A DNA stretch of 64,000 nt from Ianthella basta (Eukaryota; Porifera; Demospongiae; Verongiida; Ianthellidae): assembly GCA_964019415.1 (NCBI GenBank), contig OZ025870.1:12750799-12814798 (forward strand), written 5' to 3'. The notes under the pieces are model-generated. The model worked only from the letters and a program-made list of their open reading frames with translations. It was not told the origin of the DNA and made no database searches. Positions 26,901 through 42,000 of the stretch are shown here, one piece after another. How positions within the stretch are numbered: the stretch's first letter is position 1; each line of letters starts with the position of its first letter. The position numbers were made by a program, and so were the translations under genes.

Positions 26901-29900
26901 GTCACATGTTGCCAGATCTTACCTCGTCATATCTTGCCAAATCTTTCCTAATCTAACTTGTCATATCTTGCCAAATCTTGCTTAATCTTATCTTGTCATA
27001 TCTTGCCAAATCTTGCTTAATCATACTTTGTCTTATCTTGCCAAATCTCGCCTAATCTTACCTTGTCATATCTTGCCAGATCTCGCCTAATCTTACCTTG
27101 TCATATCTTGCCAAATCTCGCCTAATCTTACCTTGTCATATCTTGCCAAATCTCGCCTAATCTTACCTTGCCATATCTTGCCAAATCATAGCTTGTTATA
27201 TCTTGCCAATTGCAAATCTTGCCAAATCTTGCCTTGTCATATCTTACCTAATCTTGCCTAAACTTACCTTGTCATATCTTTCCAAATCTTGCAAAATCTT
27301 ACCTTGTCATATCTTGCCAAATCTTTCTTAATCTTACCCTGTCATATCTTGCCTAATCTTGCTTAATCTTACCTAGTCATATCTTGTCAAATATTGCCAA
27401 ATATTACCTTGTCATATCTTACCAATTGCAAATCTTGCCAAATCTTACCTAGTCATATCTTTCCAAATGTTGCCAAATCTTACCTTGTCATATCTTGCCA
27501 AATCTTGCCTAATCTTACCTTGTCATATCTTGCCTAATCTTGCTTAATCTTACCTTGTCATATCTTGCCAAATGTTGCCAAATCTTACCTTGTCATATCT
27601 TGCCAAATCTTGCCTAATCTTATATTGTCATATCTTACCCAATCTTGCCTAATCTTACCTTGTCATATCTTGCCTAATCTTGCCTAATCTTACCTTGTCA
27701 TATCTTGCCAAATCTTGCTTAATCTTACCTTGTCATATCTTGCCAAATCTTCCTTAATCATACCTTGTCATCTTTTACCAAATCTGGCCAGATCTCACCT
27801 CGTCATATATTGCCTAATCTTGCCTTATCTTACCTTGTCATATCTTACCAAATCTTACCTTGTCATATCTTGCCTAATCTTGCCTAATCTTTCCTTGTCA
27901 TATCTTGCCAAATCTTGCATAATCTTACCTTGTCATATCTTGCCAAATCTTGCCAAATCTTACCTTGTCATATCTTGCCTATTCTTGCTTAATTTTACCT
28001 TGTCAAATCTTGCCAAATCTTACCTTGTCATATCTCGCCAAATTTTGCTTAATCTTACCTCGTCATACCTTGCCAGATCATACCTCGTCAAATCTTGCCA
28101 GATCTTACCTCGTCATATCATGCCAAATCTGTCCTAATCTTACTTGTCATATCTTGCCAAATCTTGCTTAATCTTATCTTGTAACATCTTGCCGAATCTT
28201 GCTTAATCTTACCTTGACATATCTTGCCAAATCTAGCCAAATCTTGCTTTGTCATATCTTGCTAAATCTTGCCAAATCTTACCTTGTCTTATCTTGCCAA
28301 ATCTTGCCAAATCTTATCTTGTCATATTTTGCCAAATCTTTCTTAATCTTACCCTGTCATATCTTGCCAAATCATGCCAAATCTTACCTTGTCATATCTT
28401 GCCAATTGCAAATCTTGCCAAATCTTAACTTGTCATATCTTGCATAATCTTGCCTTATCTTACCATGTCATATCTTGCCAAATCTTGCTTAATCTTACCT
28501 AGTCACAGCTTGCCAAATCTTGCCAAATCTTACCTTGTCATATCTTGCAAAATCTAGCTAAATCTTACCCTGTCATATCTTCCAATTGTAAATCTTGCCA
28601 AGTTTTATATACCTTGTCATATCTTGCCTAATCTTACTTAATCTTACCTTGTCATATCATGCCTAATCTTGCCAAATCTTACTTTGTCATATCTTGCCAA
28701 ATCTTACCTTGTCATATCTTGCCTAATCTTGCCTAATCTTACCTTGTCAAATCTTGCCAAATCTTACCAAATCTTACCTTGTCATATCTTGCCAAATCTT
28801 GCTTAATCTTGCCTCATTATATCTTGCCAGATCATACCTCGTCATATATTGCCAGATCTTACCTCGTCATATCTTGCAAAATCTTTCTTAATCTTACTTG
28901 TCATATCTTGCCTATTCTTTCATTATCTTACCTTGTCAAATCTTGCCAAATCTTACCAAATCTAACCTTGTCATATCTTGCCAAATCTTGCCAAATCTCA
29001 CCTTGTCATATCTTGCCAATTACAAATCTTGCCAAATCTTATCTTGTCGTATTTTGCATAATCTTGCCTAATCTCACCTTGTCATTTCTTGCAAAATGTT
29101 GCTTAATCATACCTCGTTATATCTTGCCAGATCATACCTCGTCATATCTTGCCAGATGTTCCCTCCTCATATCCTGCCAAATCTTTCCTAATCTTACTTG
29201 TCATATCTTGCCAAATCTTGCTTAATCTTATCTTGTAATATCTTGCCAAATCTTGCTTAAACTTACCGTGACATATCTTGCCTAATCTAGCCAAATCTTG
29301 CTTTGTCTGATCTTGCTAAATCTTGCTTAATCTTACCTTGTCTTATCTTTCTAAATCTTGCCAAATCTTACCTTGTCATTTCTTGCCAAATCTTTCTTAA
29401 TCTTACCCTGTCATATCTTGTCAAATCATGCCAAATCTTATCTTGTCATATCTTGCCAATTGCAAATCTTGCCAAATCTTATCTTGTCGTATCTTGCCAA
29501 ATCTTGCTTAATCTTACCTAGTCACATCTTGCCAAATCTTGCCAAAGCTTACCTTGTCATATATTGCCAAATCTAGCTTAATCTTACCCTGTCATATCTT
29601 CCAATTGCAAATCTTGCCAAGTTTTATATACCTTGTCATATCTTGCCTAATCTTACTTAATCTTACCTTGTCGAATCTTGCCAAATCTTGCCAAATCTTA
29701 CTTTGTCATATCTTGCTAAATCTTACCTTGTCATATCTTGCCTAATCTTGCCTAATCTTACCTTGTCAAATCTTGCCAAATCTTACCAAATCTTACCTTG
29801 TCATATCTTGCCAAATCTTACCAAATCTTATCTTGTCGTATCTTGCATAAACTTGCCTAATCTCACTTTGTCATATCTTGCCAAATCTTGCTTAATCTTA

Positions 29901-32900
29901 CCTTGTCATATCTTGCCAAATTTTGCCAAATCTTATCTTGTCATATCTGGCAAAATATTGCTTAATCTTACCTTGTTATATCTTGCAAAATATTGCTTCA
30001 TCATACCTCGTTATATGTTGCCAGATCATACCTCGTCATATCTTGCAAGATGTTCCCTCGTCATATCCTGCCAAATCTTTCCTAATCTTACTTGTCATAT
30101 CTTGCCAAATCTTGCTTAATCTTATCTTGTAATATCTTACCAAATCTTGCTTAATCTTACCTTGACATATCTTGCCAAATCTTGCCAAATCTTGCTTTGT
30201 CATATCTTGCTAAATCTTGCCAAATCTTACCTTGTCTTATCTTGCCTAATCTTGCCAAATCTTACCTTGTCATATCTTGCCAAATCTTTCTTGATCTTAC
30301 CCTGTCATATCTCGCCAATTGCAAATCTTGCCGAATCTTAACTTGTCTTATCTTGCCAAATCTTGCCAAATCTTACCTAGTCGTATCTTGCCAAATCTTG
30401 CTTAATCTTACTTTGTCATTTCTTGCCTAATCTTACCTTGTCATATCTTGCCAAATCTTACCTTGTCATATCTTGCCAGATCTTACCTTGTCATATCTTG
30501 CCAAATCTTGCCAAATCTTACCTTGTCATATCTTACCAAATCTTACCTTGTCATATCTTGCCAATTGCAAATCTTGCCAAATCTTACCTTGTCATATCTT
30601 GCCTAATCTTGCCTAAGCTTACCTTGTCATATCTTTTGATATCTTGCCAAATCTTACCTTGTCATATCTTGCCAAACCCTGCTTAATCTTACCCTGTCAT
30701 ATCTTGCCAAATCTTGCCAAATCTTGCCTTGTCATATCTTGCCAATTGCAAATCTTGCCAAATCTTATCTTGTCGTATCTTACATAATCTTGCCTAATCT
30801 TACCTTGTCATATCTTGCCAAATCTTGCTTAATCTTACCTTGCCATATCTTGCCAAATCTTGCTTAATCTTACCTTGTCATATCTTGCCAAATCTTCCTT
30901 AATCTTACCTTGTCATATCTTGCCAAATCTTGCCAAATCTCACCATGTCATATCTTGCCAATTGCAAATCGTGCCAAATCTTACCTTGTCATATTTTGCC
31001 TAATCTTGCCTAAACTTGCCTTTTCATAACATTTCAAATCTTGCCAAATCTTACCTTGTCATATCTTGCCAAATTTTGCTTAATCTTACCCTGTCATATC
31101 TTGCCAAATCTTGCCAAATGTAATCTTGTCGTATTTTTCATAATCTTGCCTAATCTTACCTAGTCATATCTTGCCAAATCTTGCTTAATCTTACCTTGTC
31201 ATATCTTGCCAAATCTTGCCAAATCTTACCTTGCCACATCTTGCCAAATCTTGCTTAATCTTACTTTGTCATATCTTGCCAAATCTTACCTTGTCATATC
31301 TTGCCAATTGCAAATCTTGCCAAATCTTATCTTGTCGTATTTTGCATAATCTTGCCTAATCTTACCTAGTCATATCTTGCCAAATCTTGCCAAATCTCAC
31401 CTTGTCATATCTTGCCTATTGCAAATCTTGCAAATCTTACCTTGTCATATCTTGCCTAATCTTGCCTAAACTTACCTAGTCATATCTTTTCAAATCCTGC
31501 CAAATCTTACCTTGTCATATCTTTTCAAATCTTGCCAAATCTTACCTTGTCATATCTTGCCAGATCTTGCCAAATCTTACCTTGTCATATCTTGCCAATT
31601 GCAAATCTTGCTAAATCTTATCTTGTTGTATCTTGCATAATCTTGCCAAATCTTACCTTGTCATATCTTTTCAAATCTTGCCAAATTTTACCTTGTCATA
31701 TCTTGCCAAACCCTGCTTAATCTTACTCTGTCATATCTTGCCAAATCTTGCCAAATCTTGCCTTGTCATATCTTGCCAATTGCAAATCTTGCCAAATCTT
31801 ATCTTGCCGTATCTTGCATAATCTTGCCTAATCTTACCTTGTCATATCTTGCCAAATCTTGCCAAATCATACCTTGTCATATCTTGCCAAATCTAGTTTA
31901 ATCTTACCCTGTCATATCTTCCAATTGCAAATCTTGCCAAGTTTTATATACCTTGTCATATCTTGCCTAATCTTACTTTGTCATATCTTGCCAAATCTTG
32001 CTTCATTTTACCTCATTATTTCTTGCCAGATCATACCTCGTCATATCTTGCCAGTTCTTACCTCGTCATAACTTGCGAAATCTTTCTTAATCTTACTTGT
32101 CATATCTTGCCTAATCTTGCCTAATCTTACCTAGTCAAATCTTGCCAAATCTTACCAAATCTTACCTTGTCATATCTTGCCAAATCTTGCCTAATCTTAC
32201 CTTGTCATATCTTGTCCAGTCTTGCCTAATTTTACCTTGTTAAATCTTGCCAAATCTTGCCAAATCCTACCTTGTCATATCTTGCAAAATCTTGCTTAAT
32301 CTTGCCTCGTTATATCTTGACAGATCATACCTCGTCATATCTTGCAAATTGCAAATCTTGCCATATCTTACCTTGTCATATCTTACCTAATCTTGCCTAA
32401 ACTTACCTTGTCATATCTTGCCAAATCTTTCTTAATCTTACCCTGTCATATCTTGCCAAATCTTGTCAAATCTTACCTTGTCATATCTTGCCAATTGCAA
32501 ATCTTGCCAAATCTTATCTTGTCATATCTTGCCTAATCTTGCCTAATCTTGCCTTGTCATATCTTGCCAAATCTTTCTTAAACTTACCTAGTCATATCTT
32601 GCCAAATCTTGCCAAATCTTACCTTGTCATATCTTGCCTAGTCTTACTTAATCTGACCTTGTCATATCTTTCCAAATCTTGCCAAATCTTATCTTGTCAT
32701 ATCTTGCCAAATCTTGCCTAATCTCACCTTGTCATATCTTGCCTAATCTTGCTTAATCTTACCTTGTCATATCTTGCCAAATCTTACCTTGTCATATCTT
32801 GCCAAATGTTGCCAAATCTTACCATCATATCTTGCCAAATCTTGCCTAATCTTATATTGTCATATCTTGCCAAATCTTCCTTAATCTTACCTTGTCTTCG

Positions 32901-33480
32901 TTTACCAAATCTGGCCAGATTTCACCTCGTCATATATTGCCTAATCTTGCCTAATCTTACCTTGTCATATCTTGCCAATTCTTACCTTGTCATATCTTGC
33001 CAAATCTTGCCAAATCTTACCTTGTCATATCTTGCCTAATCTTACCAAATCTTACCTTGTCATATCTTGCCAAATCTTGCCAAATCTTACCTTGTCATAT
33101 CTTGCCTAATCTTACCTTGCCAAATCTTGCCAAATCTTACCTTGTCATATCTTGCCAAATCTTTCCTTGTCATATCTTGCCCAATCTTACCTTGTCATAT
33201 CTTGCCAGATCTTACCTTGTCATATTTTGCCAAATCTTGCTTAATCTTACCTAGTCATATCTTGCCATATCTTGCTAAATCTTACCTTGTGATATCTTGC
33301 CAATTGAAAATCTTGCCAAATCTTACCTTGTCATATCTAGCCTAATCTTACTTAATCTCACCTTGTCATATCTTTCCAAATCTTGCCAAATCTTACCTTG
33401 TCATATCTTGCCAAATCTTGCCTAATCTCACCTTGTCATATCTTGCCTAATCTTGCTTAATCTTACCTTGTCATATCTTG

Positions 33481-36125
33481 CCAAATCTTGAAAAATCTTA
33501 CCTTGTCATATCTCGCCAAATGTTGCCAAATCTTACCTCGTCATATCTTGCCAAATCTTGCCTAATCTTATTTTGTCATATCTTGCCTATTCTTGCCTTA
33601 TCTTACCTTGTCATATCTTGCCTAATCTTGCCTTATCTTATCTTGTCATATTTTGCCAAATCTTGCTTAATCTTACCTTGTCATATCTTGCCAAATCTTG
33701 CTTAATCTTACCTAGTCATATCTTGCCAAATCTTGCCAAACCTTACCTTGTTATATCTTGTCAATTGCTAATCTTGCCAAATCTTACCTTGTCATATCTT
33801 GCCTAATCTTACTTAATCTTATTTTGTCATATCTTTCCAAATCTTGCCAAATCTTACCTTGTCATATCTTGCAAATCTTGCCTAATCTTACCCTGTCATA
33901 TCTTGCCTAATCTTGCTTAATCTTACCTTGTCATATCTTGCCAAATCTTGCCTAATCTTATATTGTCATATCTTACCTAATCTTGCCTAATCTTACCTTG
34001 TCATATCTTGCCTATTCTTGCCTAATCTTATCTTGTCATATCTTGCAAAATCTTGCTTAATCTTACCATGTCATATCTTGCCAAATCTTGCTTAATCTTA
34101 CCTCGCCATCTTTTACCAAATCTGTCCAGATCTCACCTCGTCATATATTGCCTAATCTTACCTAATCTTACCTTGTCATATCTTGCCAAATCTTACCTTG
34201 TCATATCTTGCCAAATCTTGCATGATCTTGCCTTGTCATATCTTGTCATATCTTGCCTAATCTTGCCAAATCTTACCTTGTCAGATCTTGCCAAATCTTG
34301 CCAAATCTTACCTAGTCATATCTTGCCAAATCTTTCCTTGTCATATCTTTCCAAATCTTATCTTGTCATATCTTGCCAGATTTTACCTTGTCATATCTTG
34401 CCAAATCTTGCCAAATCTTACCTTTTCATATCTTGCCTAATCTTACCTTATCTTATCTTCTCATATAGATCTTGCCAGATTTTGCCAACTCTTACTTTGT
34501 CATATCTTGCCTACTCTTATCTTGTCATATCTTGCCTAATCTTATCTTGTCATATCTTGCCTAATCTTGCCTAATCTTACCTTGTCATATCTTGCCAAAT
34601 CTTGCTTAATCTTACCTAGTCATATCATTCCAAATCTTGCCAAATCTTATCTTGTCATATCTTGCCAATTGCAAATCTTGCCATATCTTACCTTGTCATA
34701 TCTTGCCAAATCTTACTTAATCTTATCTTGTCATATCTTTCCAAATCGTGCCAAATCTTACCTTTTCATATCTTGCCAAATCTAGCCTAATCTTACCTTG
34801 TCATATCTTGCCAAATCTTGAAAAATCTTACCTTGTCATATCTCGCCAAATGTTGCCAAATCTTACCTCGTCATATCTTGCCAAATCTTGCCTAATCTTA
34901 TTTTGTCATATCTTGCCTATTCTTGCCTAATCTTACCTTGTCATATCTTGCCTAATCTTGCCTTATCTTATCTTGTCATATTTTGCCAAATCTTGCTTAA
35001 TCTTACCTTGTCATATCTTGCCAAATCTTGCTTAATCTTACCTAGTCATATCTTGCCAAATCTTGCCAAACCTTACCTTGTTATATCTTGTCAATTGCAA
35101 ATCTTGCCAAATCTTACCTTGTCATATCTTGCCTAATCTTACTTAATCTTATTTTGTCATATCTTTCCAAATCTTGCCAAATCTTACCTTGTCATATCTT
35201 GCAAATCTTGCCTAATCTTACCCTGTCATATCTTGCCTAATCTTGCTTAATCTTACCTTGTCATATCTTGCCAAATCTTGCCTAATCTTATATTGTCATA
35301 TCTTACCTAATCTTGCCTAATCTTACCTTGTCATATCTTGCCTATTCTTGCCTAATCTTATCTTGTCATATCTTGCAAAATCTTGCTTAATCTTACCATG
35401 TCATATCTTGCCAAATCTTGCTTAATCTTACCTCGCCATCTTTTACCAAATCTGTCCAGATCTCACCTCGTCATATATTGCCTAATCTTACCTAATCTTA
35501 CCTTGTCATATCTTGCCAAATCTTACCTTGTCATTTCTTGCCAAATCTTGCATGATCTTGCCTTGTCATATCTTGTCATATCTTGCCTAATCTTGCCAAA
35601 TCTTACCTTGTCAGATCTTGCCAAATCTTGCCAAATCTTACCTAGTCATATCTTGCCAAATCTTTCCTTGTCATATCTTTCCAAATCTTACCTTGTCATA
35701 TCTTGCCAGATTTTACCTTGTCATATCTTGCCAAATCTTGCCAAATCTTACCTTTTCATATCTTGCCTAATCTTACCTTATCTTATCTTCTCATATAGAT
35801 CTTGCCAGATTTTGCCAACTCTTACTTTGTCATATCTTGCCTACTCTTATCTTGTCATATCTTGCCTAATCTTATCTTGTCATATCTTGCCTAATCTTGC
35901 CTAATCTTACCTTGTCATATCTTGCCAAATTTTGCTTAATCTTACCTAGTCATATCATTCCAAATCTTGCCAAATCTTATCTTGTCATATCTTGCCAATT
36001 GCAAATCTTGCCATATCTTACCTTGTCATATCTTGCCAAATCTTACTTAATCTTATCTTGTCATATCTTTCCAAATCGTGCCAAATCTTACCTTTTCATA
36101 TCTTGCCAAATCTAGCCTAATCTCA
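33481..36125 (+). repeat. 1,330-bp tandem duplication within the satellite
   Basis: 33481-34810 is repeated at 34811 to about 36125 with very few differences. Shared markers include TTGAAAAATC, CATATAGATC, a CCATCTTTTACC module and TTGCATGATC, all at an offset of 1,330 bp. The near-identity points to a recent event. Confidence 0.92.
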
Positions 36126-38764
36126 CCTTGTCATATCTTGCCTAATCTTGCTTAATCTTACCTTGTCATATCTTGCCAAATCTTGCCAAATCTTACCTTG
36201 CCATATCTTGCCAAATGTTGCCATATCTTACCTTGTCATATCTTGCCATATCTTGCCTAATCTTATATTGTCATATCTTACCTAATCTTGCCTAATCTTA
36301 CCATGTCATATCTTGCCTAATCTTGCCTAATCTTATCTTGTCATATCTTGCCAAATCTTGCTTAATCTTACCATGTCATATCTTGCCAAATCTTGCTTAA
36401 TCTTACCTTGCCATCTTTTACCAAATCTGTCCAGATGTCACCTCGTCATATATTGCCTAATCTTACCAAATCTTACCTTGTCATATCTTGCCAAATCTTA
36501 CCTTGTCATATCTTGCCAAATTTTGCCAAATCTTACCTTGTCATATCTTGCCAAATCTTGCATAATCTTACCTTGTCATATCTTGTCTAATCCTGCCAAA
36601 TCTTACCTTGTCATATCTTGCCAAATCTTGCAAAATCTTACCTTGTCATATCTTGCCAAATCTTGCAAAATCTTACCTTGTCATATCTTACTAAATCTTA
36701 AAAAATCTTATCTTGTCATACTTTGCCAAATATTGCTTAATCTTACCTTGTCATATCTTGCCAAATCTTAGCTTGTCGTATCTTGCCAATTGCAAATCTT
36801 GCCAAATCTCACCTTGTCATATCGTACCTAATCCTGCCTAAACTTACCTTTTCATATCTTTTCAAATCTTGCCAAATCTTACCTTGTCATATCTTGCCAA
36901 ATCTTCCTTAATCTTATATTGTCATATCTTGCCAAATCCATTCAAATCTTACCTAGTCATATCTTGCCAAATCTCGCCAAATCTTACCTGGTCATATCTT
37001 GCCTAATCTTTCTTAATCTTATATTGTCATATCTTGCCAAATCTTGCCAGATCTTACCTTGTCATATCTTGCCTAATCCTACTTAATCTTACCTTGTCAT
37101 ATCTTTCCAAATCTTGCTAAATCTTACCTTGCCATATTTTGCCAAATCTTGCCAAATCTTACCTTGTCATATCTTGCCTAATCTTACTTAATCTTACCTT
37201 GTCATATCTTGCCTAATCTTGCTTAATCTTACCTTATCATATCTTGCCAAATGTTGCCAAATCTTACCTTGTCAGATCGTGCCAAATGTTGCCAAATTTT
37301 TCCTTGTCATATCTTACCTAATCGTGCCTAATCTTACCTTGTCATATCTTGCCAAAACTTACCTTTTCATATCTTGCCTAATCTTACCTTATCTTACCTT
37401 GTCATATCTTGCCAAATCTTGGAAAATCTTACCTTGTCATATCTTGTCTAATCTTGCCAAATCTTACCTTGTCATATCTTGCCAAATCTTTCCTTGTCAT
37501 ATCTTTCTAAATCTTACCTTGTCATATCTTGCCAGATTTTACCTTGTCATATCTTGCCAAATCTTGCCAAATCTTACCTTTTCATATCTTGCCTAATCTT
37601 ACTTTATCTTACCTTGTCATATATATCCTGCCAGTTCTTGCCAAATCTTACCTTGTCATATCTTGCCTACTCTTACCTTGTCTTATCTTGCCAAATCTTA
37701 TCTTGTCATATCTTGCCTAATCTTGCCTAATCTTACCTTGTCATATCTTGCCAAATCTTGCTTAATCTTACCTAGTCATATCTTGCCATATCTTGCCAAA
37801 TCTTACCTTGTCATATCTTGCCAATTGAAAATCTTGCCAAATCTTACCTTGTCATATCTTGCCTAATCTTACTTAATCTTACCTTGTCATATCTTTCCAA
37901 TTCTTGCCAAACCTTACCTTGTCATATCTTGCCAAATCTTGCCTAATCTCACCTTGTCATATCTTGCCTAATCTTGCCAAATCTTACCTTGTCATATCTT
38001 GCCAAATCTTGCCAAATCTTACCTTGTCATATCTTGCCAAATCTTGCCTAATCTTACCTTGTCATATCTTGCCTAATCTTGCCTAATCTTAACTTGTCAT
38101 ATCTTGCCAAATCTTGCTTAATCTTACCTTGTCATATCTTGTCAAATCTTGCTAAATCTTACCTTGCCATCCTTTACCAAATCTGTCCAGATCTCACCTC
38201 GTCATATATTGCCTAATCTTACCTAATCTTACCTTGTCATATCTTGCCAAATCTTACCTTGTGATATCTTGCCAAATCTTGCCAAATCTTATCTTGTCAT
38301 TTCTTGCCAAATCTTGCATAATCTTACCTTGTCATATCTTGTCTAATCTTGCAAAATCTTACCTTGTCATATCCATCCAAATCTTGAAAAATCTTACCTT
38401 GTCATATTTTGCCAAATCTTGCTTGATCTTACTTTGTCATATCTTGCCAAATCTTAGCATGTCATATCTTGCCAATTGCAAATCTTGCCAAATCTTACCT
38501 TGTCATATCTTACCTAATCTTGCCTAAACTTACCTTTCATATCTTTTCAAATCTTGCCAAATCTTACCTTGTCATATCTTGCCAAATCTTCCTTAATCTT
38601 ATCTTGTCATATCTTGCCAAATCTTACCAAATCTTACCTTGTCATATCTTGCCAATTGCAAATCTTACCTAGTCATATCTTGCCAAATCTCGCCAAATCT
38701 TACCTTGTCATATCTTGCCTAATCTTACATAATCTTACCTTGTCATATCTTTCCAAATCTTGCC

Positions 38765-39530
38765 TAATCTCACCTTGTCATATCTTGCCTCATCTTGCTT
38801 AATCTTACCTTGTCATATCTTGCCAAATCTTGCCAAATCTTACCTTGTCATATCTTGCCAAATCTTGCCTAATCTTATTTTGTCATATCTTACCTAATCT
38901 TGCCTAATCTTACCTTGTCATATCTTGCCTAATCTTGCCTAATCTTATCTTGTCATATCTTGCAAAATCTCGCTTAATCTTACCTTGTCATATCTTGCAA
39001 ATCTTGCCTAATCTTACCTTGTCTTATCTTGCCTAATCTTGCTTAATCTTACCTTGTCATATCTTGCCAAATCTTGCCAAATCTTACCTTGTCATATCTT
39101 GCCAAATGTTGCCATATCTTACCTTGTCATATCTTTCCAAATCTTGCCTAATCTCACCTTGTCATATCTTGCCTCATCTTGCTTAATCTTACCTTGTCAT
39201 ATCTTGCCAAATCTTGCCAAATCTTACCTTGTCATATCTTGCCAAATCTTGCCTAATCTTATTTTGTCATATCTTACCTAATCTTGCCTAATCTTACCTT
39301 GTCATATCTTGCCTAATCTTGCCTAATCTTATCTTGTCATATCTTGCAAAATCTCGCTTAATCTTACCTTGTCATATCTTGCAAATCTTGCCTAATCTTA
39401 CCTTGTCTTATCTTGCCTAATCTTGCTTAATCTTACCTTGTCATATCTTGCCAAATCTTGCCAAATCTTACCTTGTCATATCTTGCCAAATGTTGCCATA
39501 TCTTACCTTGTCATATCTTGCCTAATCTTG
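38765..39530 (+). repeat. 384-bp tandem duplication within the satellite
   Basis: Variants such as TGCCTCATCTTGCTT and AATCTCGCTTAATC recur at an offset of 384 bp (for example about 38790 and 39174). The boundaries are approximate. Confidence 0.8.
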
Positions 39531-40679
39531 CCTAATCTTATCTTGTCATATCTTGCCAAATCTTGCTTAATCTTACCATGTCATACCTTGCCAAATCTTG
39601 CTTAATCTTACCTTGCCATCTTTTACCAAATCTGTCCAGATCTCACCTCGTCATATATTGCCTAATCTTACCTAATCTTACCTTGTCATATCTTGCCAAA
39701 TCTTACCTTGTGATATCTTGCCAAATCTTGCCAAATCTTACCGTGTCATATCTTGCCAAATCTTGCTTAATCTTACCTTGTCATAACTTGCCAAATCTTA
39801 GCTTGTCATATCTTGCCAATTGCAAATCTTGCCAAATCTTACCTTGTCATATCTTACCTAATCCTGCCTAAACTTACCTTTTCATATCTTTTCAAATCTT
39901 GCCAAATCTTACCTTGTCATATCTTGCCAAATCTTTCTTAATCTTATATTGTCATATCTTGCCAAATCTTGCCAAATCTTACCTTGTCATATCTTGCCAA
40001 TTGCAAATCTTACCTAGTCATATCTTGCCAAATCTTACCTTGTCATATCTTGCCTAATCTTTCTTAATCTTATATTGTCATATCTTGCCAAATCTTGCCA
40101 TATCTTACCTTGTCATATCTTGCCAATTGCAAATCTTACCTAGTCATATCTTGCCAAATCTTGCCAAATCTTACCTTGTCATATCTTGCCTAATCTTACT
40201 TAATCTTACCTTGTCATATCTTTCCAAATCTTGCCAAATCTTACCTTGTCATATCTTGCCAAATCTTGCCTAATCTCACCTTTTCATATCATGCCTAATC
40301 TTGCTTAATCTTACCTTATCATATCTGGCCAAATGTTGCCAAATCTTACCTTGTCAGATCGTGCCAAATGTAGCCAAATTTTTCCTTGTCATATCTTACC
40401 TAATCTTGCCAAATCTTACCTTGTCATATCTTGCCAAATCTTTCCTTGTCATATCTATCCAAATCTTACCTTGTCATATCTTGCCAGATTTTACCTTGTC
40501 ATATCTTGCCAAATCTTGCCAAATCTTACCTTTTCATATCTTGCCTAATCTTACCTTATCTTACCTTGTCATATATATCCTGCCAGATCTTGCCAAATCT
40601 TAGCTTGTCATATCTTGCCTACTCTTACCTTTTCATATCTTGCCAAATCTTATCTTGTTATATCTTGCCTAATCTTACA

Positions 40680-42000
40680 TTGTCATATCTTGCCAAATCT
40701 TGCAAAATTTTACCTTGTCATATCTTGCCAAATCTTGCTTAATCTTGCCTTGTCATATCTTGCCAAATCTTGCTTAATCTTACCTTGTCATATCTTGCCA
40801 AATCTTAGCTTGTCATAACTTGCCAATTGCAAATCTTGCCAAATCTTACCTTGTCATATCTTACCTAATCTTGCCTAAACTTACCTTTTCGTATCTTTTC
40901 AAATCTTGCCAAATTATACCTTGTCATATCTTGCCAAATCTTATCTTGTCATATCTTGCCAAATCTTGCCTAACTTACCTTGTCATATCTTGCCAATTGC
41001 AAATCTTACCTAGTCATATCTTGCCAAATCTCGCCAAATCTTGCCTAGTCATATCTTGCCTAATCTTACTTAATCTTACCTTGTCATATCTTTCCAAATC
41101 TTGCCAAATATCACCTTGTCATATCTTGCCAAATCTTGCCTAATCTCACCTTGTCATATCTTGCCTAATCTTGCTTAATCTTGCCTTATCATATCTTGTC
41201 AAATGTTGCCAAATCTTACCTTGTCAGATCTTGCCAAATGTTGGCAAATTTTACCTTGTCATAACTTGCCAAATCGTGCCTAATCTTATATTGTCATATC
41301 TTACCTAATCTTGCATAATCTTACCTTGTCATATCTTGCCAAATCTTACATTGTCATATCTTGCCTAATCTTGCAAAATTTTACCTTGTCATATCTTGCC
41401 AAATCTTGCTTAATCTTACCTTGTCATATCTTGCCAAATCTTGCTTAATCTTACCTTGTCATATCTTGCCAAATCTTAGCTTGTCATAACTTGCCAATTG
41501 CAAATCTTGCCAAATCTTACCTTGTCATATCTTACCTAATCTTGCCTAAACTTACCTTTTCGTATCTTTTCAAATCTTGCCAAATTATACCTTGTCATAT
41601 CTTGCCAAATCTTTCTTAATCCTATCTTGTCATATCTTGCCAAATCTTGCCTAACTTACCTTGTCATATCTTGCCAATTGCAAATCTTACCTAGTCATAT
41701 CTTGCCAAATCTCGCCAAATCTTGCCTAGTCATATCTTGCCTAATCTTACTTAATCTTACCTTGTCATATCTTTCCAAATCTTGCCAAATCTTACCTTGT
41801 CATATCTTGCCAAATCTTGCCTAATCTCACCTTGTCATATCTTGCCTAATCTTGCTTAATCTTACCTTATCATATCTTGTCAAATGTTGCCAAATCTTAC
41901 CTTGTCAGATCTTGCCAAATGTTGGCAAATTTTACCTTGTCATAACTTGCCAAATCTTGCCTAATCTTATATTGTCATATCTTACCTAATCTTGCATAAT
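40680..42000 (+). repeat. 681-bp tandem duplication within the satellite
   Basis: Markers TTTTCGTATC, CCAAATTATACC and TGTTGGCAAATT recur at an offset of about 681 bp (for example 40880 and 41561). The boundaries are approximate. Confidence 0.8.
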
